Assembly (NCBI GenBank): GCA_003116995.1
Contig: BDSL01000008.1
Coordinates: 1,240,001 to 1,304,000, forward strand
DNA length: 64,000 nt
Source of the DNA: Yamagishiella unicocca
Taxonomy: Eukaryota; Chlorophyta; Chlorophyceae; Chlamydomonadales; Volvocaceae
Direction: 5' to 3'
Under the pieces are notes generated by a model. The model made no database searches. It saw only the letters and a list, made by a program, of their open reading frames with translations, and was not told the DNA's origin. Position 1 is the stretch's first letter; each line of letters opens with the position of its first letter. The translations under genes and the position numbers were made by a program. Shown piece after piece: positions 36,205 through 46,377 of this stretch.

Positions 36205-36620
36205 CCCCCCGCTTGGGTTAGGCCCGGCTTGCCTCTCTTAAGTCCAGGACTTGGCCCCCCTTCTTGTCCTGGGTAAACCGGGCTTGAGGTCACCTAAACA
36301 TTTCATTTGTTGCGTTGTGAGGTATCTTAGGTCCCCAGCCTGTATTGTGAGGCGGCGCACCAGCGTAGCACATTCGCGCGGTTTTCTCAGCTGGCGCTGT
36401 CTCGCATGGGCCCCCGTCTGCTACCATACTTTTACAGCCAACCCAATTTGGTACCATGGACATGCTGCTATTCATCTTGCGTTGTAGGGCACTGTGAGTT
36501 GCGCTCGTGTGGCCCACCTGCTCTAAAGAACGCCCCTTAGAGGGATCCTTTGGTAAGCATCTGCCAGGTGGCAATCCTGTCCGTGAGCGGCTGCTTTTTC
36601 CCGGTGCATTTGCGACCTTT
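36205..36620 (+). repeat. Diverged interspersed repeat, left copy of an inverted pair
   Basis: Runs such as CCCGCTTGGGTTAGGCCCGG, TGCGTTGTGAGGTATCTTAG, CAACCCAATTTGGTACC and CTGCTATTCATCTTGCGTTG match, with many changes, the reverse complement of 38390-38800. No coding motif is seen in it. It could be part of an old transposable element. Confidence 0.6.
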
Positions 36621-36889
36621 TTGCGGGCACATACGATCTCGGCATTTTTAAGCAGGGATTGGCATGACGAGCATCCTCCGCGCGGCTTCCGGACGCTCGC
36701 TTGTATTTTTGCCTATTAGGGGTTTCCGTTCTTCATTCTGCCATGTGGCAGCGCGGTCCTTCTGTGCTGTTGTTCCGACGAATGTACGAACCCTAAAGTC
36801 GGCATCGGCAGTAGTTTTATACAGACTCGGATGGGGAAAATCCCGCTACAATGGTCTGCTTATCCCGCTACAATGGTCTGCTTAATGGG

Positions 36890-37500
36890 GCTCCGCCTCC
36901 TGTTTCGGGTGCAGGCTGGGGCCCCCGGGGGGCGCATGCCGGTGGTGCGGGTGTGCGCAGCGGTGACGGCCGACTTCTGGGCCCGCCTCAGTGCGTTTGC
37001 CGAGCTGGGGCTGGCCCCCCGCGGATGGGGGGCCGTCCCGTCCGATCACCCCTTCCTCGCCACCTCGCCCGCGGGGGAGGTGGTCTTCACGGGCCGCCCG
37101 GGTGCCCAGGAGTGGCCCGACGGTTGACTCGGGTGCGGTTTTCTGGGCGTGTTTGGGTTATGGGGCCTTCGGCCCCCGCTCTGCTGTCTTTTGTGGGTGC
37201 TTTTGGGGTCTGGGGCTTGGGGCCCCCGTTTTGCCGGGACGCGTTCCTTGCGTCTCGCTGCTGGCTTGGTGCAGGTGGTTCGTGTTTTCTGGCCGCGCTT
37301 GTTCTCCTCCCCGTGCTTTGAGTTGTGCGTGCTGCCTTCTCCGTGTCCTCGTGTTTGGCTGCCTTCGGCTTTTGCCCCTTCCCGGCCGGTGAGGGCGGGC
37401 TCTTTTGCCCAGTGACCTGTGTCGTGGTCTGGCCCATCGGGCCCGCCTGGTTGCGCTTCCGCGCTTGAGCCGTTCTGGCTCCCTTGTAATACTCGCATTC
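36890..37500 (+). other. Possible retroelement 3' remnant
   Basis: An open stretch reads AGAPGGRMPVVRVCAAVTAD... and ends in a stop at 37125-37127 (last residues GAQEWPDG). It is followed by about 370 bp with mirrored GGGGCCTTCGGCCCCC-type motifs, ending in a CTTGTAATA run at about 37490. The layout resembles a 5'-truncated element carrying only the end of a long protein and a 3' UTR. I recognise no catalytic motif, so this is tentative. A direct repeat of ATCCCGCTACAATGGTCTGC lies just upstream, at about 36839-36882. Confidence 0.3.
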
Positions 37501-37639
37501 TGCTTAACAACACAGCAGCACGACAAGCTAGCAACATGACAACGCAGCATCGCGGCTTTACAAGGCGAACCTCTCCACAGCCACCGCAGGCTAGTGCCCC
37601 ACAAGACGCGACGTAGGCACCTCCGCGCAAGCCCAAGCC

Positions 37640-37886
37640 ATGGCAGCAGAGCTGAAACAGGTCCTGGAAGATATTAAGAAGGCTAAAGATGGCATTATGG
37701 CGGCCGAGAAGAGCCTCAACGAGGTAGAGGAGAAGCTCAAGACCGCCGAAGCGATACAGGCCAAGGAGGACCGGGACTACCTGCGCACCTTGAAGATTTC
37801 GCTGCTTCAGCTGCTCTCTGGACAGCAGCAGCTGCTCTCTGGACTGCAGCAAAAAGAGAACCGCCTGGTCGAGGCGCAGGACCGGA
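37640..37886 (+). CDS. Coiled-coil first exon of an unidentified gene
   Basis: An ATG at 37640 opens an 82-codon exon ending at a strong donor (GGA|GTGAGT at 37886). The peptide MAAELKQVLEDIKKAKDG... is a continuous amphipathic helix. It ends in repeated leucine-glutamine turns (LLQLLSGQQQLLSGLQQKE), predicted as a coiled coil. Alternating Lys/Glu heptads and a clean donor support a real exon. Downstream partners are uncertain: candidate exon-like pieces are at 38862-39075 and 39988-40033. Coiled coils of this kind precede enzymatic modules in large expanded algal and oomycete families, but I cannot name this one. The gene may be broken by the repeat at 38390-38800. Confidence 0.5.
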
Positions 37887-38389
37887 GTGAGTTGGATAGC
37901 AGGTTTCGTCTCGTAGGGTCCTGCCATGCCAGGTTTATGGCATTCAACAGGCTAGGGATCCGCACGTCGCACAGGCTATTAGACTGCGCATGCGAGCTGT
38001 TGCCGTTCGTTCGCAGCGATAGGAGAATCCGCTTTTGAACTCCCAATCTCGTTGCGACGCCGCACCCGCACGTTGCACCGCGGCCTACGGCTGCTCCATT
38101 TGAGATGCTAGCAGGGGCGTTATGCATGCCGCGTGAAGCCGCCCTGCGAGATTGCGTCCACTCAGTTGCGATCGCAGCGGCTCCTGCCACCGGCTCTCCC
38201 AGGCACCTCGACGTTGTTGTAGCAAGCATTAGTCTTGGTCTGCGATACTGGAAGCGCCCTGGGTTGACGATGCGAAAGAATAGTGGCCGGAGAAACAGCC
38301 GAGACGGACCACATGTCCGCCTGGCCGAGTGCACAACGGAAGCACCCAGTACACAATGCGCTAGAGCGGGTGCTGGGAGGCCGCGCGCA

Positions 38390-38800
38390 AAAACGTTGGT
38401 GAAATGACAGAAGAAACAGCCGCGAACAGACCGTTTTTCCCCTTGGCGGAATGCAGAGCGGACACCCCTTATAGGCTCCTTTTACTGGGAGACAGGCCGC
38501 GTGGAGCACCGCCCAGCAGGGCCGGACGAGCGCAAATAGCAGTGCCCAACAGCGTAAGAGGAATAGCAGCTGCCCTTGTTACCAAATTGAGTTGGCTACA
38601 AGCGTATGACAGCAGGTAGGGGGAGCGAAGTAAGAGCGGCCGCTGGGAAACTGCGTGAACGCCCGGGCTGGTACGCGGCCCCGCCATACCATACAGACCG
38701 GAGACCTTACATACCTCACAACGTAATAAATAAGATGGTTACATGAAGTCCGGGCCTCACCACGTGCAAGCTGAACCCAAGCGAGGGGACCCGGAACGGA
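38390..38800 (-). repeat. Diverged interspersed repeat, right copy of an inverted pair
   Basis: This is the reverse-complement counterpart of 36205-36620 (for instance CCTCACAACGTAATAAATAA, and the CCAAATTGAG block). The pair brackets the possible retroelement remnant and the coiled-coil exon. It separates that exon from the next exon-like piece at 38862. Confidence 0.6.
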
Positions 38801-38861
38801 CCGTACCCTGTGACGACACAGCGCTAACAGCGAGCCCTCAACATATGCGTGAGCGGTGCTG

Positions 38862-39075
38862 GAGGAGGACACTTCTGCGTGGCTGGAGTCAAATCGCTCG
38901 ACAAGCGAGCGTGGGTACTTCTGGGCGAGTGAGGTGTTACGAATTCTCGGAGCACTAGGGTACGACTATCAGCAAAATGTGCACGAAATGTTTAGTAGCG
39001 CTGCAAAAGCCAAAGCGATAGCCCCATTGGAGATCCTGTTTGAAAAGGTGGTAAAGGAGTTCAGGCGCGTTTGTT
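38862..39075 (+). pseudogene. Exon-like fragment, possibly from the coiled-coil gene
   Basis: A reading frame without start codon encodes EEDTSAWLESNRSTSERGYF, then WASEVLRILGALGYDYQQ, then a long hydrophilic helix ending FEKVVKEFRR. Protein-like amphipathic composition and absence of G-runs suggest a former exon. An in-frame stop precedes it, and no clean splice acceptor is seen except AG dinucleotides inside it. It directly follows the inverted repeat. It is most likely a truncated gene piece. Confidence 0.35.
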
Positions 39076-39987
39076 GCTTGACTGGCACTCAAGTGATCTT
39101 GATCTTGATATGGATCCACGGTTTTTTCCCGAGTTTGCAGAAGGAGAAGGGGATTGTGGGAAGCCCGGTTGTTGTAATTGTTACATCGGGCGCATCGCCT
39201 GACACTGAAAGAGACAAGGAAAGCAAGGAAAACCGACGGTTCCGAAAGGCAAACCACCCAGAGCCTCACATTCGAGAGCCCAGAGGAAACAGCAAGCACC
39301 AATACACAGGGGGAGGTTGCGCCGATGGCTCCCCTGCACATGGCCACATGCATCCCAAGCAGACCCCCGAAAGGAGAGACAGCAGCACGCCTCGGCAACA
39401 CAATCGGATACCCCCCCCCCCAAGATCCCGGAAAAGTCCCACACCCGAAACGGGCCGATGCCCATAGCGAGATGGGAAGAAACAATTGTACTTATACCAT
39501 CGACCTGGTGTCAAGGTGTGCCACTATTCGAATTGGATGGGGTGTTGCATATGCCTCTGACATGCATAAGGAAAAGCTAGATCACCTGCGCGCGTGTATG
39601 CTCAGAAAGCACCACACGGCTCTGATGCGTTTCGTCTCGGTTGTTGGGATCTGGATGTATTTCATTGAGCACGTCGGCCGTGTAAGCCACACTCTGAGCG
39701 GACATGCCGAGTGTATAGGTCAGACTACGTGGATGTGATGACTACATGGGATCAGGCAAAGCTGGGCAATCTTTTTGGCTCAGATTTAGGGATCACTGCC
39801 GGAGTGATTCGACTTGACGATATTGGGATTATATGCGCCCCCTTTGATGGAAGTCCGTTAGGCGGGTAGACATGTTCTGGCGAGAGCCAGAACGACATGT
39901 ACTGTAATTTAATCTAGCAGCCAGCAGACGCCCTATACCGTGCTATACCATGCTCTCATGCTTTTCCCACCCTCCCCGTTGTGCAGG
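39076..39987. other. No gene recognised
   Basis: This is mixed-composition sequence with stops in all frames at moderate spacing. It has frames of up to about 200 codons but no motif or exon chain that I can support. Confidence 0.4.
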
Positions 39988-40496
39988 CGCGGCTGCTGGC
40001 CCAGGCCCAGGAGGCGCGGTGGTACCTGCAGGTGAGTCCGGGCTCCGCCTGCCATCAACTGATTTGGTACTCTGAGCTGTGGTTGCGCTTTGCACCGTAC
40101 TGCAATACATGAAGTGCCCCGCCCCGCCTTTGGGCCCGCGCCCGTGCAAGCAGCCAATGGTAACTCACACCTCGCTTCTCTTGAAAATGTCAGGGGTGTG
40201 TTGTGCCTTGAGTGCTGGAGAAGGCTGCGACTGTCAACTGCTAGTGTATAAAAAAACAGGTGCCGTGTGGTCAGGGCAATCCAAATGTGATGCATATGCT
40301 GTGCCAGTCAATAGTTTTTGACAGGTTTTGTTGCTCACATGCTCAGGTGCCACGGTCCGCCCTGGCGATTGGGCTGTCATGCAGCTGAGGCTCGCGCTGC
40401 AGCATTTGTATATGCTACTGCATCCAGTCAACCCACCTGTGGAAACACAGCAACGTCACGCCAGTTCCGTTGCTACGTGCACTCCTGCTGACCTGC

Positions 40497-40826
40497 ATGG
40501 TACATCTGTGTCGCCCCTGCGGCGGCGCCGCTTGCTTAATGCCTAGGTGTCAAGCATTGGGGGCGGGCTTATGCTGTTGTTGGCTGACCATCTTGCTGGT
40601 CAGCCCGCTGTTCTACAAAATTTCTAATAAGCAGGCGTCGCTGTTTGACGCCTTCACAGCCGTACAGCAGCTTTACGGCGCGTGGATGCTGAGTCCAGCG
40701 ACGTGCTGGCTGATGGGTAGCTCTCGAAACTTCGCTACGAACACCTGGTTGGCAGCTTTCTGGACCATCTTGGTTCTGGGCATCCTGCCGGCCATGCTGT
40801 GGCAGTTTCAGCGGACGTACAGCTGA
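40497..40826 (+). CDS. Small predicted two-helix membrane protein or last exon
   Basis: An ATG at 40497 opens 109 codons to TGA. The peptide contains two hydrophobic segments, GLCCCWLTILLVSPLF (about residues 24-39) and LAAFWTILVLGILPAML (about 86-102), around the hydrophilic SNKQASLFDAFTAVQQLYGA. It ends WQFQRTYS. Codon pattern and the clean membrane topology look genuine. The part before the first helix is Cys-rich and less convincing, and a splice acceptor (CCTAG) lies at about 40547, so this may instead be the final exon of a longer gene. I do not recognise the family. Confidence 0.42.
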   Translation: MVHLCRPCGGAACLMPRCQALGAGLCCCWLTILLVSPLFYKISNKQASLFDAFTAVQQLYGAWMLSPATCWLMGSSRNFATNTWLAAFWTILVLGILPAMLWQFQRTYS

Positions 40827-42099
40827 TCGACTGGCTACAGCGGCAGCACAGCAGCTCCTCCGTCTGTGGCAACGGGTGATGCACTGGGGATGCGGACCAA
40901 AACGTCCGTGGGGATGAGACGTTTAGCACGCGGAGCAGGTGGCGTGGGAGGGGTTCTATAGCACGTGGACGTGTCCGGAATAATGATCACGAACATAAGT
41001 TTAATTTTTATTCTGCGGTGCAGAAGACTGGTCTTGACTGGCGGCTCTTGTTTTGCCATACACAATCATGCTTTGGCATGCATGTCTTACCTAGGTGTAT
41101 CATTGTAGTGTTGGAGGTGTGTCGTGTATGTGTTGTACAATTTGTAGGTGATGTTTTGGGGTGCGCAGTGCAAGAGTCACTTTGTATAGAGTCCTCTAAT
41201 GAACAAGCAGGGCTCAGTTGCCCACATGTGTCAAGACGCTTAATTCAAGCGTCAGGACTTAATGACATGCGAAGTAGCCGGGATGGTGTCGGTATGGCTG
41301 TGCTTCATATATGCTAACCATACTGTTAACCTGACATGATTGACAATGTACATGGTGGCATGAAACGTTTGACCGGCGGCGTAGTAGGTTTTGGTCAGCT
41401 GGTAAGCCACTTAGGAACTATACCTGATAAATTAGTGATGATGTATGGCTGAGGCGCCAGTGAAGCGACTTTTGTTATGTCTTGGCAGCATGTGTTCAAG
41501 GCCGCCTGTCAGTGTCAGTCGACAGTGCCAACGGGTGAAATGCCTGCCGTTGTCGGCAAGCGTCACTGGGATCCCAAGCATACGTTCGCCGCGACAGGTG
41601 ATCGCGGCCTTCCTGCGTGTGCGCGCTGCACTACGCGCCTTTGGACACTTTGCTGCTGGCCGCTTTGTTGCAGTAGGCGATGCGACAAAGCAATGCTCAA
41701 GCCTTGACGAGTTGAAACAGAACCATGTTGTACATTGCCGTGGATTGTCCCGATGGCAACACTGTCGCTTCGACAGTTGGCACAGATCCAAAGCAACCGA
41801 CGCAATTGGGCTGTCAGGGTGTACTGGCGTCGGTGGTGCAGGACCGTCGGTAGTCCGTACAAGCAGTTGGTAGGAGACCATTAGGAGCCTCAGTTGGCCT
41901 CAAATGGCTCGATACAATCTAGCCGGATTAGGTAATACGTTTCGTTAAGTTGCAGGGCGCTGTGGTTGAGCGCCTGCCTGGAGTTGAGTGCACCCCCAGA
42001 TAGCTTCGCGCGTAATCGAGTCACCACGGTTCCGTTACTCCAGAACCACTGATAGGCGGGAGTCGTACTCGGATTGGACTGTCATAACCTCTACCAGTG
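40827..42099. other. No gene recognised
   Basis: AT-richer sequence (to about 41430) is followed by a stretch open on both strands (41445-41873) whose translations show no motif and complementary composition. I treat the latter as chance or as a decayed exon. Confidence 0.4.
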
Positions 42100-42790
42100 C
42101 CACCACCTTCGGCCCCGCGCGCCGCCTGGCACGCCTCCACCACTGCCGCCTGTACCAGTTCCACCCCTGCCACCACCCTCAGTTCCGCCCGCAGCCTGGC
42201 ACGCCTCCACCACTGTCACCTCCACCAGTACCCCCCCTGCCACCACCTTCAGTTCCGCCCGCAGCCTGGCACGCCTCCACCACTGTCGCCTCCACCAGTA
42301 CCCCCCCTGCCACCACCTTCAGTTCCGCCCGCAGCCTGGCACGCCTCCACCACTGTCGCCTCCACCAGTACCCCCCCTGCCACCACCTTCAGTTCCGCCC
42401 GCAGCCTGGCACGCCTCCACCACTGTCGCCTCCACCAGTACCGCCCCTGCCACCACCTTCAGTCCCGCCCACAGCCTGGCACGCCTCCACCACTGTCGCC
42501 TCCACCAGTACCCCCCCTGCCACCACCTTCAGTTCCGCCCGCAGCCTGGCACGCCTCCACCACTGTCACCTCCACCAGTACCCCCCCTGCCACCACCTTC
42601 AGTTCCGCCCGCAGCCTGGCACGCCTCCACCACTGTCGCCTCCACCAGTACCCCCCCTGCCACCACCTTCAGTTCCGCCCGCAGCCTGGCACGCCTCCAC
42701 CACTGCCGCCTCCACCAGTACTCCCCCTGCCACCACCTTTGGCCCTGCCCACCGCCGGGCACGCCTCCGTCACTGCTGCCGCCCCAGCCG
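42100..42790 (+). repeat. Ten-copy 70-bp tandem repeat, open in all three frames
   Basis: Units of exactly 70 bp (start CACCACCTTCAGTTCCGCCC, then GCAGCCTGGCACGCCTCCAC and CACTGTCGCCTCCACCAGTA) recur from 42101 to about 42790. The first and last copies are the most diverged. Because 70 is 3n+1, each forward frame cycles through the same three peptide phases, and none contains a stop. The third frame runs on to a stop at 42979-42981 through a non-repetitive tail (CGPEQEGIYTYYKVPG). Whether any frame is translated is unknown. Confidence 0.92.
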
Positions 42791-42981
42791 TCGACAGTGG
42801 TCACCACCTACTAGCGACCTACCCACGAACGGTGACCCCTGATTGCGGCCCCGAACAGGAGGGGATCTATACATACTACAAGGTGCCTGGCTTGAATGTT
42901 GTGCCGTCTGGGCCGCTGACGGCGCCGCCACCAGGGTCGCCGTCTGAAGAGGGCGTTTCATTCGCACCAGGTTGCTGTTAG

Positions 42982-43825
42982 AGCGCGTTTACGCTGGCGG
43001 TTGGCTGCAAGAGCAAGCACGTCCACAGTTGGCGATTGGCGGGTGAAAACCCCGGCCATGGCAAGGCGTGACTTGATGGGAGTCGGATGACGTCAACTTA
43101 TAAGCGAAGACCAACGAAAACAGACGTCTTACTGGGCTCCGTGTGGTTTCTCTTGTCAATATTGATGGGTCTATCTGCACGGTGGCTGAGTTCCATGGCA
43201 GCAGGCATAGGGCTGTTGTCCGTGGTTAAGCACCGTTTCGGCGGCGGGTAACAGACTCAGCTGCAGTGCTTGGATCGTGCCTCCAGGAGAAGGCTGCTGA
43301 GTGCCTCTACGTACGAAGCACCTGAGTGGGGCAAAACCTCTTTTGCGGGTGCGCACAGCTGGTGAGGCTCGGGGGTAGTGCCGAGTGTACAAGTACAGAT
43401 CAGAGGACGTGGGTGATGTTCCGGCCATGTAAAATCGGAGCCCGCACGCTCCCCCCCCTTTCAAGGGATCCATCAGATGTTTAGATACTCGCTGTATACC
43501 TGACACAGCCATGCATTATGCATGCATTATGCATGCATAATATGTTAAGCCGAGGCCATAGCAAATGGCGTTGAGGAGAGACTGGGGGGGGCCTCCTTAA
43601 TGGCAGGGCGGCCCAGCGGACGCTGGCGGACGACGTCGCGACTTGACCCACTTTCACTAGCCTCTGCTTTAGGTTGAAGTATGGCTATAGCAATGAAAAT
43701 AATGAAGTACCGTACGGGTCTGTGAGTGAGCGAGAAGTCGGCATGCCCATCGGCCGGTAAGCTGATATCCCAGACTCCCGGACTACCCCCAGTCCTACCG
43801 CACGTCCCCGCTCTGACCCATTCAA
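42982..43825. other. Intergenic, with a palindromic ATGCAT array
   Basis: No gene is seen. At about 43511-43540 a run of GCATTATGCATGCATTATGC type units forms a near-perfect palindrome. The last 150 bp are the likely promoter side of the SAM-like exon at 43826. Confidence 0.45.
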
Positions 43826-44125
43826 ATGGCTGCTCACAATTTGCTCGCAATTTGGGATGGCCTTGCGACCAAGCTCAACCCTGATCAGCTCGCGAATTTT
43901 CGGGATGACGACCTGCAGCTGCTGGTCAAGAGGCGCTATATGAACTTAGCCGCGCTGGAGGCTGCACGCGAGGAGGACTTGCACGAGGCGGGCCTGGAAA
44001 TCGCCCTAATTCGCACCCGAAGTCGGGGCATCCCAGAGCTGAATGAATTGAGTGCTGACGGCGCGGAGGACAGCGGTGACGAGATCGCTGATTTCAGCGG
44101 CGGAGCATTTGTGGGAGCAGGCGAG
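43826..44125 (+). CDS. SAM-like domain first exon of an unidentified gene
   Basis: An ATG at 43826 opens a 100-codon exon ending at GAG|GTATCG in phase 0. The peptide begins MAAHNLLAIWDGLATKLNP, continues with the helical run DQLANFRDDDLQLLVKRRYM and a segment REEDLHEAGLEIALI, then has an acidic tail. The pattern of a short helical bundle ending 'EEDL.E.G' resembles a SAM domain (protein-protein or RNA binding), but this is inference. The duplicated PAM segment starts about 230 bp downstream. The first in-phase acceptor after it (46255) would add an exon GAASQLYTDAAAARSDL... ending at TGA 46375-46377, making a 140-aa protein whose intron is the PAM fragment. That second exon is speculative. 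Confidence 0.5.
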
Positions 44126-44765
44126 GTATCGCATCGCCGGTGGGTTTTGTGCATTTTGACGGTGGCGGCGTAGTAGGCGGGGGTGAAAGTGGAGGGGTTG
44201 GGCTGGGCGAGGGGGGGCGGGCCGGCGGCGGCAGGGGCGGCTTGGGCGGGGGCGGCGGCGGGGTCGGGGACGGCGGCGTCGGCGGGGGCGTCGGCGGGGG
44301 CGCCGGGGGCGGGGGCGGCGGCGGGGCCTGGAACGGCGGCGGCGGCGTGGGCGTGGGGGATCGAGAGCAATCTGGGGGCCGGGGGCGCGGGCTTTGTGCA
44401 TCAATGTACTGCTAGGCTGCGAATATTCCTTAAGGGAATTGGTAATGGGCTGTGGGTGTTGAAATCGAACTAATCAGCGACAGAAAATGTACAGAAGTGG
44501 AGTAAAAGCTGGTATTGGAACAGGGGCTAGGATCGGTGGTACAGTGATGGGCGATCGCCGGGCCTTAACTGCTGCGTGTGTAAAATGTACCGTTAAACCG
44601 CCAAACCTCCGACTGGATGTTCTTTCTAGCAACACGGCTGCAGCACCATCATGTCTCATCTGTGTGTGTGTGTGTGTGTCTCTGTCTGTCTGTCTGTCTG
44701 TCGCCTCTGTCTGTCTGTCTGTCTGTCCACCGGTGTGCTCTCTTCTGCGCCTCCTCCTGGCGCAG

Positions 44766-45161
44766 GAGGTGAAGCGGCTCACGGCCGAGAGCGGGTGAGC
44801 CATCGCGCTGGTGGTGCTGCTGGCGGTGCTGATGACCGTCACCGTCATCCGCTTCAGCAGGGAGGCACTGACCGCCTACATGCAGGGAATCCGCGGCGGC
44901 GACGGGGGTGCAGAGGGGGACGACAAGCTGCCGACCACGTCCCGAGTCAGGGCCGGCGGCGGTGCGGTGGCGGCCCCGGCGACTGCCTCCAGCAAGCGAG
45001 CCGAGGTGTGGGCGGCGGCGGAGGGGATGCTGGCACGCTGGAAGCCGCGGGGCCGCGGGGCCAGCGGGGGGGGGGTCGCGGGCGGCGGCGGCAACGGCGC
45101 CGCGGCGGCGGAGGTGGCGGCGGCGCGGGAGCGGGAGCGGCTGCTGATGAGTGACGCGTGA
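44766..45161 (+). pseudogene. PAM last-exon pseudogene
   Basis: The final PAM exon is preserved from its acceptor AG to its stop. Codon 11 is TGA (44796-44798) where PAM has TGG (Trp781), at the first residue of the membrane helix. The helix is then almost unchanged (ALVVLLAVLMTVTVIRFSRE), with one Val to Ile. The Gly-rich tail has lost a few residues (GDGGAEGDDKLPTT). No upstream PAM exon is present, so this copy cannot encode the enzyme. It keeps the end sequence RERERLLMSDA, which suggests recent origin. Confidence 0.9.
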
Positions 45162-45880
45162 GGGGTGGGGTGGGGGTGAGGGGCCGCCGCACGATGGTCG
45201 CGGGAGGGGGAGGGGGGGCGGCGGCGAGGGGGGGTCTTGATGGGGCTTATGACCTGGTGAGGCAGGTAGCGGAACGAGCTGGGCACGGAAGGTGTTTGAG
45301 CGGCAATGGCGACGGAAGGTGGGTTGTGGCGGCGGTGTCTGGGGTGGTGCGAATGGAGGGAGGCAGGCAGGCAGGGCTGCCTCGCGGGGGGGGAATCCTC
45401 GGGGGGGATAAGGGCGCGGTTGGTTGGCGGTGACTAATAATGCTAACGGTATGTGGCGGTAAGGGGTGAGGCGGGGGGAAAGGCGGGTAGAAGGGGGAAG
45501 GGGCGAGGGGGCATCTGGCGGGAATCTTGGCGGTGGCGTCGTGCAGGCGGGGGGGGGCGTCTTACCTACCTCTCGCCCCCACCTACTGGGTGTCAGGGGG
45601 CCCACCTTGCTCTGGGCGGCTTGGTTTTGGGGCGCTCACGCGTACGGGTGCCGTGCTGCCGATACCGTACTCTGGTAGTACAGGGTAAACAGCGAGCACA
45701 GCTGGTTGGTGCGCCTTTGGTGGGTCGTACGGCGGCCCAATTGCGATCAAGCAAGGGCCACAACGACACACGGCACAGTGTGGCAGAATGGTGGCATGGC
45801 GTTGAGGTGATCTTACGTGCCAGTGCAGACTGGAGGGCACGTCTGGTGGGGACAGTGATTGTAATAGTAATATAGTATTC

Positions 45881-46080
45881 ATGGCTGGATGCGGCCCACT
45901 TCACGCGGATGCGGATTGTAAGCCCGGTATCATGGGGGGGGCCTCATTATTCGGGAGGAACTGCAAGGTCGGCAAGCACGTTCGTCCTATGGCTGTTCGG
46001 GAAACGCTGCACGCCTTGATGCCGATCGTAACTCGGAGCCATGAGGGCCAGCTAGGATCAGGTGGTCAGCTGGTCGGAGG
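45881..46080 (+). pseudogene. Copy of first exon of the nuclease-kinase gene
   Basis: This corresponds to 32221-32420. One extra G in the G-run at about 45933-45940 shifts the frame. A single-base loss at about 45972 restores it, so about a dozen residues differ and the remaining peptide (AVRETLHALMPIVTRSHEGQ) is intact. No nuclease or kinase exons follow it, so it is either a leftover or part of a new short gene. Confidence 0.65.
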
Positions 46081-46377
46081 GTACGGGAGGAAACCCGTGG
46101 GGGGAGAGGTACAGAAACACTCGACATAGTAAGTGAAGCTGGTGGTTGGGGCCGGCGGGTGGGCCCTGGAACAGCTTGCTGGTGGGAGCGGGTGAGGGCA
46201 GGTGAGGGTGCAAGACCGCAGTTGGGGGAAAGCCGCAACTGCCCCAACCTGCAGGGCGCGGCATCCCAACTGTACACGGATGCTGCGGCAGCAAGAAGCG
46301 ACTTGGAAGTCCATCAGCGGTCCACCCCATGGAGCTGCACCACAAGGCTGGCCGTTGGGATCCGAACGCACAGCTGA

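Larger units (their letters stand above)
44354..46254 (+). repeat. Segmental duplication, right copy
   Basis: This is a direct copy of 30645-32594, shorter by a few dozen bases through scattered indels. It contains the tetranucleotide TCTG run before the PAM exon, the exon itself, the TGTAA (45860-45864), the first exon of the nuclease-kinase gene and that gene's intron 1 up to the AG. Similarity stops exactly after that AG on both copies. Confidence 0.9.

Noticed and set aside
41445..41881. Open frames on both strands of about 140-150 codons
   Set aside because: Neither translation shows a domain, and simultaneous openness on both strands is common in this composition.
42100..42790. CRISPR-like array
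   Set aside because: The 70-bp units are contiguous and almost identical along their whole length, with no unique spacers, and the host is a nuclear algal genome.
44160..44353. Gly/Ala-rich coding continuation of the SAM-like exon
   Set aside because: The open frames come from a GGCGGG-rich tract with no stops by composition. A clean donor at 44125 and a TAG shortly after it in the exon frame argue against readthrough.
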